Below are positions 8,111 through 15,999 of a DNA stretch of 24,052 nt, piece by piece. The DNA is taken from NCBI GenBank assembly GCA_023228995.1, contig JALOAD010000048.1, positions 1 through 24,052 of the forward strand, written 5' to 3'. The DNA comes from Candidatus Muiribacterium halophilum. GTDB taxonomy: Bacteria > Muiribacteriota > Muiribacteriia > Muiribacteriales > Muiribacteriaceae. The notes beneath the pieces were generated by a model. The model searched no databases, was not told the DNA's origin, and saw only the letters and a program-made list of their open reading frames with translations. Position 1 is the first letter of the stretch. Each line of letters opens with the position of its first letter. The translations under genes and the position numbers were made by a program.

Positions 8111-8924
8111 TAGTACCTGTCTTTAACATTCTATTAATATATGATGGAAATCTTATATCAAATATATCTCTTGTTTTTTGTGAATTTTCAACATTGTAAA
8201 AAGTTCCAGTTGCTCTAAAAGCTAATCCTTCAATATAAGCAAGATTTGTTATTTTACCTTCTGATTTTAATGTATTTAATTTATTTGTAAGATCAACATC
8301 ATTCATAGCTTTTACAGGTTCATCCAAGGAATATGCTGTTCTTTTTACAAGAACAGGATAACCAAGCTGATTTGCTAAGTTTTTAGCAGGAGCATAAGCT
8401 GGGTCTGTAACATCAACACTACCCGAAAACGTACCTGTGCTACCTAAAGAACCATGACCATAACCCACAGAATCAACAATTGGATTCATAGCTTCATTTA
8501 TTGGATGCCATGCTGGAAGATAAGAATCTCTTATTTCCCAATCTTCTTTTTTATTTGTAAATGGATTTGGAGGAATTTCTACTAGATAAATCCTTTGAGT
8601 ATTTTCAGCTTCATATATATCATCAGGATAGCCTTTAACTTCTTTACCTGCAAGTTCTCTTTCAAGAGTTTGAAGAGCATTGAATCTTTCTTGAGGAGGT
8701 GTTGAAGGAGTAAATGTTGGTATTATAGGATAATGTCCGTTATCTTTATAATAATTATCAAGAGCATTTCTGATTTTTTGAAGACTTATAATTGTTATAT
8801 CTTCATTTTGTTTTTCATAAATAGATTCACCATAAGGAACAGCAGAATAGGCAAGAAATGAAATGATAGCAGTTACCGCAACTAATTCAATAAGAGTAAA
8901 ACCTTTTTTTGAAATTAGTTTCAT
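8085..8924 (-). CDS. GspG-like type IV pilin pseudopilin, first of a pair
   Basis: This 279-residue protein begins MKLISKKGFTLIEL, a textbook prepilin signal (cleavage after G8, F at +1, E at +5). A hydrophobic segment and a helix follow, containing LQKIRNALDNYYKDNGHYP, the alpha-helix-to-loop layout of GspG/PulG. NPFTNKKEDWE (about residue 145) parallels the downstream pseudopilin. The start is fixed by a perfect Shine-Dalgarno GGAGGTGAT four bases upstream of this ATG. A GTG nine bases further upstream lies inside that site and cannot be the start. A consensus promoter precedes it, making it the first gene of a pseudopilin-pseudopilin-ligase unit. The product is probably inserted in the inner membrane and assembled into a periplasmic or surface filament. 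Confidence 0.88.
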   Translation of the reverse strand: MKLISKKGFTLIELVAVTAIISFLAYSAVPYGESIYEKQNEDITIISLQKIRNALDNYYKDNGHYPIIPTFTPSTPPQERFNALQTLERELAGKEVKGYPDDIYEAENTQRIYLVEIPPNPFTNKKEDWEIRDSYLPAWHPINEAMNPIVDSVGYGHGSLGSTGTFSGSVDVTDPAYAPAKNLANQLGYPVLVKRTAYSLDEPVKAMNDVDLTNKLNTLKSEGKITNLAYIEGLAFRATGTFYNVENSQKTRDIFDIRFPSYINRMLKTGTNDKDLSEF

Positions 8925-8928
8925 GCTA

Positions 8929-8937
8929 ATCACCTCC
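8929..8937 (-). promoter_or_regulatory. Perfect ribosome binding site of the first pseudopilin gene
   Basis: The minus strand reads GGAGGTGAT, a nine-base match to the anti-Shine-Dalgarno end of 16S rRNA, four bases before ATG at 8924. It rules out the GTG at 8933 as the start, since that codon is part of this site. Confidence 0.85.
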
Positions 8938-8968
8938 GCTTTGACAGTATATACATTACCTTATTATA

Positions 8969-8998
8969 ATTATACCATATAAAAAGAATTCAAGTCAA
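8969..8998 (-). promoter_or_regulatory. Strong promoter of the pseudopilin operon
   Basis: On the minus strand TTGACT (8993-8998) is followed after 18 bases by the perfect hexamer TATAAT (8969-8974), with an extended -10 TGG just before it. The start would be near 8962, about 38 bases ahead of the ATG. This is the closest match to a housekeeping sigma promoter in the window. Confidence 0.8.
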
Positions 8999-9017
8999 TT
9001 CTACTCTCTTATACAGC

Positions 9018-9050
9018 AAAAAAAAAGCAGGAAATAATTCCTGCTTTTTT
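9018..9050 (-). terminator. Rho-independent terminator after the FN3 lipoprotein gene
   Basis: A perfect hairpin has arms GCAGGAA (9027-9033) and TTCCTGC (9038-9044) and a four-base loop. It is flanked by nine T on the minus-strand downstream side and six A on the other. It lies 33 bases after the stop of the lipoprotein gene and before the next promoter, so it ends that transcript. The sequence is nearly symmetric and could also work on the plus strand, where no gene needs it. Confidence 0.92.
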
Positions 9051-9082
9051 ACATATTCAAAACAATAATTTTAAAACACTAA

Positions 9083-11164
9083 CTAATCAACTCTCTCGAT
9101 TTCAATTCTATCTACATATATTGCATGATTATTTCCAAGGCTATTATGTTCTTGATAAGCTGAGAACACAATATATACAGGTTCATAAGCATTCATCAAT
9201 ACATTAGTCCAGAATATATCATCATTAAGTGTTGGAGATGAACTATAAAAATCCTGATGTATCTCTCCACCGAGAACAAATGTATCTGTTCTTGGAAGTA
9301 TCATATATTTACCAACATTATTATCACCAACAATATAAATGTTTATATTGTATTTTCCTGTTGTTTGAGGCATAAATAATAATCTAAACTGATCCTGATA
9401 TCTATACTGAGTATTTATACCAATTCCTGAAGGTGTTGCTGCATTGTAAACAGCTGTTCCATCATTATTCCACCAATAATCATAAGGATAATTTTCTGGA
9501 TTTTCATTAATTGATCCTCTTGGATTAAAATATAATACTTGATAATTTAAAGTTCCAACTGTTTTTGCAGAAGATGATAATGCATAATAACCATTTGCAA
9601 GCTGACCCCATCCACTCATCCAGTTAGCAGTAGCATCTGTAATTCCTCTCACCTGAACAGAAGTTACAAGTGTTTCTGCTTCAAGTATAACTTTTGCCTG
9701 TGTGCCACCTGTTCCTGTATATTTGGAGAATTTTACAAAATATGATCTATTTCCTTGATAACCTGTACCTTCTTGAACAGCTGCAACTTTATAATAATAA
9801 GTATCATCATCCATTATCTTTCTTGGAGAATAATTTACAGTTCCACCAGTAAGATAACTTGAATTAATTGTTGCTTCTGATAAATAAATAAGCTCTCTAA
9901 AAGTTGTTCCATTTTTACTTTCAAATATAGTATAGCCATATCCATTCGCTTTAAACCATGAAAGATTTATCTGATCAAATGAATCAAGTGTTCCTGCGAA
10001 TCCTGAAACTGATGGAATTGAACTCATTCCTGCTTTCAATGGCTGTGATCTATCTCCTGTATTTCCTGAATAATCATAAGCTGCAACTTTATAAAAATAA
10101 TCCACAATATTATTATTATTATCAGTTATATTTTCATCAATCCATGAAGTTGAATTCTGTACAATAGCTATTTGAGTAAAAGGATATAAAGCATCATTGT
10201 ATTTTGAACTTCTATAAATTTTATAACCTTGAACATCTCCAGCAGAATCAGCACCACTTTTTCCATTATCATCAAAAGTTGGAGCTCCCCATGTTACTTT
10301 TCTAGAATTCGGAGAAATATCATTAGGTATTATAACACTCTGAATCTGAGGTGCACCTGGAGCATATCCATTATCATTATAATCGTAACTTATTACAATA
10401 CTTTTGTCTTCAGACTCAAGACCAAGCAATCCAGAACTTGTAACTGCTCTAACTTTATAATAATATCTAGAACCTTCAGCTACTGTTGGGTCATTAAAGA
10501 AAAATGTTGAAGCAGGAACTTTTGCAACTATATCATAACCACCTGATTCACCAATTTTTCTATATATCATATAGGAGTCAATAGGATCATTTGCTTCTGC
10601 TAATTCTGATATGTTTTCAGGTTTATCCCATACCATTGTTATTGAATTGTTGCTTTCTCTTATCAAAACAACTTTAAGAGGTCTATCTGGCATGTGTCCA
10701 GCCGATGTTGTTGCTGAAACCCTAATAGATTGTGCATCTGAAAAAGTTTCTCTTAATAAAGAATCAAATGCTACAACAAAATAAGAATAGTTTTTACCTT
10801 CTTTTATAGTTGTATCATTATCTTCAAAAATAAGTGAATCTTTATCAACGATTCCAATCGGTTTATCTTTAGTATTTCTAAAAATTTTATAACCTATTAT
10901 ATTATCTTTAGGCTCTCCATTAATATTTGAAGATACTTTATTCCATCTAAGGATTATTTTGAACCTCTTCTCATTTGCTCCAGTAAGAGTAGGACTACTA
11001 TATAAGTAAACCGAGCTTACCTGAAGTCCTTGTGGAATATTAGGAGATTCCCCATCATCATACATGGCATAACCTGATATGCCGCTGTCTTTATCTCCAC
11101 ATCCAATTATAATCAGAAGTGCAAGAACAAAGACTGAAAGTAGAAACACATTTTTTTTTGTCAT
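9083..11164 (-). CDS. Fibronectin-III repeat lipoprotein with CBM6-like C-terminus
   Basis: This is a 693-residue predicted surface or periplasmic lipoprotein. The signal peptide MTKKNVFLLSVFVLALLIII ends in the lipobox IIIGC with Cys at 22. Four fibronectin type III-like domains follow at about 42-150, 159-258, 268-378 and 383-480. Each has an internal GYKIFR/SYMIYR/GYKIYR/GYTIFE strand and a late YYKV or YFVVA strand. The last about 200 residues open with ILEAET and close with IYVDRIEIERV, the pattern of CBM6-like carbohydrate-binding jelly rolls. They are rich in Trp and Tyr (for example YDYWW). No catalytic domain is visible, so binding to polysaccharide or cell-wall glycan is the likely role. 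The start at 11164 is chosen because AAAGGAG lies six bases upstream; an upstream in-frame start at 11188 would disrupt the signal peptide. I see no convincing promoter in 11165-11323. Confidence 0.85.
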   Translation of the reverse strand: MTKKNVFLLSVFVLALLIIIGCGDKDSGISGYAMYDDGESPNIPQGLQVSSVYLYSSPTLTGANEKRFKIILRWNKVSSNINGEPKDNIIGYKIFRNTKDKPIGIVDKDSLIFEDNDTTIKEGKNYSYFVVAFDSLLRETFSDAQSIRVSATTSAGHMPDRPLKVVLIRESNNSITMVWDKPENISELAEANDPIDSYMIYRKIGESGGYDIVAKVPASTFFFNDPTVAEGSRYYYKVRAVTSSGLLGLESEDKSIVISYDYNDNGYAPGAPQIQSVIIPNDISPNSRKVTWGAPTFDDNGKSGADSAGDVQGYKIYRSSKYNDALYPFTQIAIVQNSTSWIDENITDNNNNIVDYFYKVAAYDYSGNTGDRSQPLKAGMSSIPSVSGFAGTLDSFDQINLSWFKANGYGYTIFESKNGTTFRELIYLSEATINSSYLTGGTVNYSPRKIMDDDTYYYKVAAVQEGTGYQGNRSYFVKFSKYTGTGGTQAKVILEAETLVTSVQVRGITDATANWMSGWGQLANGYYALSSSAKTVGTLNYQVLYFNPRGSINENPENYPYDYWWNNDGTAVYNAATPSGIGINTQYRYQDQFRLLFMPQTTGKYNINIYIVGDNNVGKYMILPRTDTFVLGGEIHQDFYSSSPTLNDDIFWTNVLMNAYEPVYIVFSAYQEHNSLGNNHAIYVDRIEIERVD

Positions 11165-11170
11165 ATTCAA

Positions 11171-11177
11171 CTCCTTT
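11171..11177 (-). promoter_or_regulatory. Ribosome binding site deciding the FN3 lipoprotein start
   Basis: AAAGGAG on the minus strand is six bases before ATG at 11164. It lies inside the longer reading frame that begins at 11188, so the shorter start, which also gives a clean lipoprotein signal, is preferred. Confidence 0.7.
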
Positions 11178-11323
11178 AAAAGAAACATTTGAGACTTTTT
11201 AGAATTTTCGGAATAAAAGGAGTAAAAATTTAATTTTTTATTTATTTAAGTGATTTATTAGATAATAATGTACAGAAATTTATAGCTATTTGTTTCGATA
11301 AGTTGTTATAAATATAATATAAA

Positions 11324-11770
11324 TTACTCTATATTTTTATGTTTTGTACAACTTACATTTCCATTATCGTCAAGAAAGTAAATTCCATTAAGCGGACAAT
11401 CTGGTTTAACAAATTCATTAGAACTAAGAAATTTTTTGAGTTTAAACATATCTTTAGAATTAAGCGAAAAAATAGTATCTGAATTAACATCATTGTAAAG
11501 TTTGACAGCTTCCGTAAGATATTCGCAGTTTATACTACATTCATTTGCCGATTTATAATCATATCTTATAAGAAAAATATCATAAAAATTGTAAAAACAA
11601 ATAGATATCAATAAAAAACTACCTATAACAGCCAAAAATACACCTAAAAAAACTGAATTAAAAATCTTAACCATACTTTTATCTTTCTTTTTTTGTAAAA
11701 TATAAGAATGACAATAAGGACATTTTATAGCTTTATCATGTATATCACTCTGACAATAAGGACAATTCAT
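11324..11770 (-). CDS. Zinc-ribbon membrane protein with pilin-like C-terminus
   Basis: This 148-residue protein has three visible parts. An N-terminal zinc ribbon has C3, C6, C17 and C20 in two CPYC knuckles. One transmembrane helix covers about residues 38-62. The outer domain contains CSINCEYLTEAVKLYN (78-93) and then CPLNGIYFLDDNGNVSCTKH (125-144). This C...N...A...Y helix followed by a CP..G.Y...G.V.C..H hairpin resembles the tail of small pilin-like proteins common in some uncultured phyla. Here the prepilin peptide is replaced by a cytoplasmic zinc ribbon and ordinary membrane anchor. The gene is last in its run, 16 bases after the HDOD gene, with AAAGGT as a modest ribosome binding site. 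Function unknown; membrane sensor or assembly factor are both possible. Confidence 0.75.
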   Translation of the reverse strand: MNCPYCQSDIHDKAIKCPYCHSYILQKKKDKSMVKIFNSVFLGVFLAVIGSFLLISICFYNFYDIFLIRYDYKSANECSINCEYLTEAVKLYNDVNSDTIFSLNSKDMFKLKKFLSSNEFVKPDCPLNGIYFLDDNGNVSCTKHKNIE

Positions 11771-11786
11771 ATTAAATCTACCTTTA

Positions 11787-12641
11787 TCATGTATTTTTTA
11801 TCATATTAAGAAATACTTCTGCTTGATTTATCTTTAATTTTACATCATTATAAATTAAATCGATTTTTTCATCTGAAATATTAAGAAATTCAAATACATC
11901 TGCATCAACTTCAGGAAGTTTACAATCTCCTGAAAAACCAATTTCACTATCTTTTATTATAAAATCAGCAGCATTCACAATAGTACTTAACTCATCAAAT
12001 TTACCTGCAATCATCGGTGAATGATGCATTGCAACTGTTCTAGTTATTAAAGGAGGAAGTTTCCATTTTTCACATATCCAACTTCCTATCTGAGCATGAT
12101 TTATACCATCAAGTATTTTTTCTTCAGCTTCAATAATAAATAACTTCTCATTATTTGCCAAATCGATTATTTTTTTGAACATTTCAGGAAAATACTCAGA
12201 AAGTATAAGTTTACCTATATCATGAAGCTGACCACAAATAAAAGCTTCATCTGGTTTAGGATATTTTATTATTTCAGCCAACATCTTGGAAGTTATTGCA
12301 ACTCCAAGAGAATGTCTCCAGAATTCATTAATATTTATAAGTTTTGTATATCCTAATTTATCAAATACAGTGAGTGAAAGCGCAATGTTTCTAATATCTG
12401 TATATCCTAATATTACAAGTGCATCATTAACTGTTACTATCTTTCTTGGAAATCCATAAAAAGGTGAATTTACAATTTTTAGTATATTAGCAGATAAAGT
12501 AAAATCATTTTTCACAATTTTTGCAACATCCTGAACTGAACTTTTAGGATTAGAAGTAATCTGAAGAAGTTTACTTACAACAGCAGGTAGCATATTCAGA
12601 TTTTTTATCGTTTTAATCTTTTCTAAAAGTTGTATTTTCAA
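11787..12641 (-). CDS. HDOD-domain signalling protein
   Basis: This 284-residue stand-alone HDOD protein belongs to a family related to HD phosphohydrolases that is common in signal transduction and motility control. It opens with the typical LPAVVSKLLQITSNPKSSVQDVAKIVKND (residues 18-46, shown by its motif ends) and SANILKIVNSPFYGF (50-64). HSLGVA (110-115) and GQLHDIGKLIL (137-147, H140-D141) follow, then INHAQIGSWICEKWKLP and AMHHSP. The HD pair is present, but most HDOD proteins are thought to be non-catalytic. No second domain is attached. The start is a TTG at 12641. The ribosome binding site AAAAAGGAG is formed by the last codons of the upstream TPR gene, whose stop lies four bases before, so the two are translationally coupled. 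Confidence 0.88.
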   Translation of the reverse strand: MKIQLLEKIKTIKNLNMLPAVVSKLLQITSNPKSSVQDVAKIVKNDFTLSANILKIVNSPFYGFPRKIVTVNDALVILGYTDIRNIALSLTVFDKLGYTKLININEFWRHSLGVAITSKMLAEIIKYPKPDEAFICGQLHDIGKLILSEYFPEMFKKIIDLANNEKLFIIEAEEKILDGINHAQIGSWICEKWKLPPLITRTVAMHHSPMIAGKFDELSTIVNAADFIIKDSEIGFSGDCKLPEVDADVFEFLNISDEKIDLIYNDVKLKINQAEVFLNMIKNT

Positions 12642-12645
12642 TTAT

Positions 12646-13659
12646 TCAACTCCTTTTTAATTTCTGTATTATTTCAATTTTACCCGAGATTTCGCTCCAT
12701 ACAGGATCGCTTTCTTCTAAAAGTAAAATTGAATCATTATAAAATTTAAATGCAATTGCAACTTTATCTTGCTCCATATATTTATCAGCAATTTTTTCAT
12801 AAACTGTAGCAAGATCTTTTCTTGCTTCAAAATATATTTTTTCAAATTTATTCTCATATTTAGGATTAAAAGGATTATCCTCAGAAAAACCAAATCTATA
12901 ATACAAATCTGTAGCATCTTCAAATTTTTCAATAGCTTTTTCAAGTGTTTTATCGTTGAAATCTTCTTCTTTTAACTTGCATTCAATAACCTTAGATCTA
13001 ACCTTTTTATATAATTTCTCTAGTTCAGATATAGTTTCTTTAGCAAAAGGATCAATAATGCTTGAAGCAAATTCTAATTCTTGAAAAGCTTCATCAAATT
13101 TATTTTTTTCTATAAAGCTTTCAGCTTTTTTAACATAACTTCCAATAAGATAATTTCCAATTTCTTCAAGTTTTGTTTCAAGATCTTTTTTCACTTCCTT
13201 CATATATGTAAGATTTTTTACTATTTCATAAGCTTCTTTTAATTCAACATAAGCTTCTGAGTATTCTTTGGAATTAAGAAAATTTTCTCCAGTTTCAAGG
13301 TTTTTTTGTATTCTTTCAAGTATTTTTTCTTTTTGTATTATTTTTTCAACTTCATCTATTTTTTTTTGCATTTTTTTTCTATCTTCTGAATCTACAGAAA
13401 GCAACATTGCATTATTGAATTCATCAAGTGAATCTATAGGTTCATCTGATTCTAAAAGATTTAATCCATATTGAAAATGTTGTTTAGATAATTCATTTCT
13501 ACATATTTCCAAATTTTGTTCAATTTCTTTTTTATTTTTTCTGTCTTTAATCGAAACTGCACTTAAAGCTTTTTCAAACTCAACTTTTGCCTGTCCATAA
13601 TTTTTTTCATTCATATATTCAACTGCTTTTTCAAAAAAATTCTGATAACTATAAAACAT
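12646..13659 (-). CDS. Cytoplasmic TPR-like helical repeat protein
   Basis: This 337-residue protein lacks a signal peptide or membrane segment and is made almost entirely of charged helical hairpins. Successive TPR-like units include FEKAVEYMNEKNYGQAKVEF (9-28), QYGLNLLESDEPIDSLDEFNN and TGENFLNSKEYSEAYVELKEA. Others are VKKAESFIEKNKFDEAFQEL and, near the C-terminus, YMEQDKVAIAFKFYNDSILL. The regular spacing is about 60-70 residues with long Lys/Glu-rich helices between them. It is probably a protein-protein scaffold. It starts at ATG 13659 with GGAGGG just upstream, ten bases after the previous TPR gene, and its end supplies the ribosome binding site for the HDOD gene. The exact function cannot be read from sequence. 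Confidence 0.75.
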   Translation of the reverse strand: MFYSYQNFFEKAVEYMNEKNYGQAKVEFEKALSAVSIKDRKNKKEIEQNLEICRNELSKQHFQYGLNLLESDEPIDSLDEFNNAMLLSVDSEDRKKMQKKIDEVEKIIQKEKILERIQKNLETGENFLNSKEYSEAYVELKEAYEIVKNLTYMKEVKKDLETKLEEIGNYLIGSYVKKAESFIEKNKFDEAFQELEFASSIIDPFAKETISELEKLYKKVRSKVIECKLKEEDFNDKTLEKAIEKFEDATDLYYRFGFSEDNPFNPKYENKFEKIYFEARKDLATVYEKIADKYMEQDKVAIAFKFYNDSILLLEESDPVWSEISGKIEIIQKLKRS

Positions 13660-13669
13660 AAACCCTCCG

Positions 13670-14206
13670 CTATCCTAATATCTTGTATTTTTTTTCAACC
13701 CAGTCAAAAAGTTTCCAGTACTCCTTAGACAATTCATCTTTTTTTATATTTATGAATATATCTGCTCCTTCCTGAAACCTTCTTAATCTGTAATAACTAT
13801 AACTTATAAGCAATTCGAGTTCTTTTCTTTGTTTCGGAAATCTTTTTATTGCTACAGAAGCAAATTCTGATAATTCAGGCCACATCTTTCTAATAAAAAG
13901 AACTAATCCCGCATTATAATATGCATTACTATAATCAGGATTTATTTTAATTGCTTTTTCAAAATAATTATAAGCTTTAGTATAATCTTTTTTCATGAAA
14001 AACACAACACCCAGATTATTGAGTATCATACAATCCTGTTGATTTTTTTCATAAAGTTCTAAAAAAATTTTTTCTGCCTGTTCTATATTTCCATTTTCAA
14101 GAAATTGAGCACCTAGCTCAAAATTTGATTTTGTTTCAGAAAAACTTAATATATAAAAAAATAATAGTATAATACTAAAAAGCCATTTGAAGTCTCTGTA
14201 TCGCAA
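13670..14206 (-). CDS. Exported TPR protein
   Basis: This 178-residue protein has an N-terminal hydrophobic signal (WLFSIILLFFYILSFSET, residues 9-26) followed by three to four canonical TPRs. These include GAQFLENGNIEQAEKIFLEL, LNNLGVVFFMKKDYTKAYNY and AYYNAGLVLFIRKMW. It is likely periplasmic or anchored by its N-terminus. The start is a TTG at 14206 preceded by GAGGT at a good distance, lying inside the end of the upstream TPR gene (32-base overlap). The two could be suspected of being one frameshifted gene. However, this protein has its own signal sequence and the upstream gene ends after complete repeats, so two genes is the better reading. It is middle member of a three-gene TPR set. 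Confidence 0.75.
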   Translation of the reverse strand: MRYRDFKWLFSIILLFFYILSFSETKSNFELGAQFLENGNIEQAEKIFLELYEKNQQDCMILNNLGVVFFMKKDYTKAYNYFEKAIKINPDYSNAYYNAGLVLFIRKMWPELSEFASVAIKRFPKQRKELELLISYSYYRLRRFQEGADIFINIKKDELSKEYWKLFDWVEKKYKILG

Positions 14207-15659
14207 GTCTTACCTCTTCTTTCTCAATTTTATCAGTTATAGTTTCCATAACATCTCTATAACTATTTATACTTTCTTCAAATCTATTCATCTTAAAGAG
14301 AAGAAAGCTATTTAAATAAAATGCTTCCTTATTATTTCCACCAAGTTCAAAATACTTATCTATATTAATTTTTGCATTTTCAGGATCTTTCATCTGATTA
14401 TACAAAAATGCAACACGAAAATACAATTCCTTAAGTTCAGGTTGCATAATCAAAGCTTCTGAATACTTCATAAGAGCATCAAAATAATTTCTTTCATTTT
14501 GAAATATTTCAGCTTCATCCCATAAATTTTGAAATGTATTAACTTTAATAACAAGTTTTTCTTTTTCATTTTTCTTTTCAAGTATTGATTTTTTCTTATC
14601 TTCTATATTTTTTTTAAGATTTTCAAGTTTATCTTCTGTTTTTTCTTCTCTATATGACATAATCTTGTTTTTTAAATTTTCAAGCTCTTTTCTTTCGTCT
14701 TTTTTGACTATATTTATTCTTACAGGTTCTTTTCTTAAAACATTATTTAACATAGAATTAACCTCATTTGAATAATCAGAATCTGGAAATTCTTTATTTA
14801 ATCTTTTTAAATATACAAGTGCTTCTTCTTTTCTTTCAAGATGAAGAAGAATATCTCCAAGAGAATATAAAGTTTTTTGCAAACTTTTTTTTGAAATATT
14901 ATCTTTAGATAAAATATCTTTATAAACAGAAAAAGCTTTTTTATAATCGCTTATATTATATAGTGAATCAGCATAAATAATATTATCTTCTGAACTTATT
15001 TCAACTTTATTATATATTTTTTCAAAAAAATCTGAACACAATTTAAAATTCTGTTTATAATAATAAATCTTTGCTACTTTAAGTGATGCTTTGTAAATAT
15101 TATCAGAATTTTTACTTTCATTTATTATTTCCTCAAGAAGTTTTAAACTATTTTCATTTTCCATATTTTCTATATAACCTTGAGCCACTTTAAAATTAAC
15201 TTCATCAAGGTCAAATTTTCCTTGTTCAGAATAATATAAAAAGTTTTTCTGTGCTTCATTTATCCAATACGAATCCGGGAAATTTACAATAAAATATTTC
15301 AAACATTCAGCCATTTTCATATAATCTTTTTCAATTTCATATGTTTTTGAAATAAAAAAATAAGCATCTCCAACAAGTGGTGAATCAGAATAATTTGATA
15401 ATACCAGATTAAAATACAATCTAGCTTTTATATTATCGCCAGTTTTAATATAACAATCACCAATAAGAAAACAAGAAGCATCAGCCCAGTTGTTTTCTGG
15501 ATAATCTTCAAGAATTATTTTTAAATGTTCAACTGATTTTTCAAATTTTCCATCATCATATAATTCTACAGCTTTACCATATAATGTTTCAGGTGAAATT
15601 GAATAAATAACATAATTGCAAAATAGCAGGATAATTAAAGTCATCCTTAATATATTCAT
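14175..15659 (-). CDS. Exported TPR protein with central coiled coil
   Basis: This 494-residue protein has a short signal peptide (MNILRMTLIILLFCNYVIYS). BamD/YbgF-like TPRs follow over about 25-310, such as YGKAVELYDDGKFEKSVEHL, DASCFLIGDCYIKTGDNIKA and LLHLERKEEALVYLKRLNKE. A Lys/Glu-rich predicted coiled coil lies at about 318-372, and two or three more TPRs reach to the C-terminus (FDALMKYSEALIMQPELKEL, YLNSFLLFKMNRFEESINSY). The DxxxYxIG-like GDCYIKTGD unit is common in outer-membrane-assembly or cell-division TPR proteins. The gene starts 18 bases after the RNase P RNA 3' end, with AAAGGTAAAGG as ribosome binding site, so it is probably cotranscribed with rnpB. A role in envelope assembly or gliding is possible but not shown. 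Confidence 0.75.
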   Translation of the reverse strand: MNILRMTLIILLFCNYVIYSISPETLYGKAVELYDDGKFEKSVEHLKIILEDYPENNWADASCFLIGDCYIKTGDNIKARLYFNLVLSNYSDSPLVGDAYFFISKTYEIEKDYMKMAECLKYFIVNFPDSYWINEAQKNFLYYSEQGKFDLDEVNFKVAQGYIENMENENSLKLLEEIINESKNSDNIYKASLKVAKIYYYKQNFKLCSDFFEKIYNKVEISSEDNIIYADSLYNISDYKKAFSVYKDILSKDNISKKSLQKTLYSLGDILLHLERKEEALVYLKRLNKEFPDSDYSNEVNSMLNNVLRKEPVRINIVKKDERKELENLKNKIMSYREEKTEDKLENLKKNIEDKKKSILEKKNEKEKLVIKVNTFQNLWDEAEIFQNERNYFDALMKYSEALIMQPELKELYFRVAFLYNQMKDPENAKINIDKYFELGGNNKEAFYLNSFLLFKMNRFEESINSYRDVMETITDKIEKEEVRLAIQRLQMAF

Positions 15660-15677
15660 ATACCTTTACCTTTCGTC

Positions 15678-15999
15678 GGAGAGACTATAAGCCGAATTCT
15701 GTTTAAGTATTCATTAGTCTGAACATATATTCTCATATATGTTTTAGCAACCAACCCGGTGGTTATGGCGGGACCCACCGCCACCCTATTTGGTCTTGCT
15801 GCAGAAGGGGTTTGCCAAGCCATTCAGTTGCCTGAATGCTGGTAAGCTCTTACCTCACCATTTCAACCTTACCTGTAAACAGGCGGTATATTTTCTGTTG
15901 CACTTTCCGTCAGGTTTCCCTGCCCGGGAGTTACCCGGCTTCCTGTCCCAGCAGTTCGGACTTTCCTCAGAATTTAATTCTGCGAATACTTGTCTCTCC
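15678..15999 (-). ncRNA. rnpB: RNase P RNA, bacterial type A
   Basis: This is the catalytic RNA that trims tRNA 5' leaders. The terminal helix P1 is formed by GGAGAGAC (15992-15999) and GTCTCTCC (15678-15685), read on the minus strand. Conserved blocks appear in the right order: GAGGAAAGTCC (15958-15968), ACAGAAA-like AACAGAAAATATACCGCC, GGTAAGGTTGAAATGGTGAG, AGACCAAATAGG, and near the 3' end ACAGAATTCGGCTTATA (15686-15702). The roughly 322-base core is slightly short but within the type A range. It is far more GC-rich than the surrounding genes. Its first 26 bases overlap the end of the TPM-domain gene on the same strand, and its 3' end lies 18 bases before the next TPR gene. I see no clear own promoter or terminator. 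Exact mature ends are inferred from P1 pairing. Confidence 0.96.

Noticed and set aside
8941-8974. Plus-strand TTGACA near 8941 as a divergent promoter.
   Set aside because: No plus-strand gene follows; a terminator and minus-strand genes lie downstream. It is probably chance beside the real minus-strand promoter.
14175-14206. Possible frameshift joining two adjacent TPR genes into one.
   Set aside because: The downstream gene has its own signal sequence and a well-placed GAGGT before a TTG. The upstream gene ends after complete repeats. Two coupled genes explain this better.
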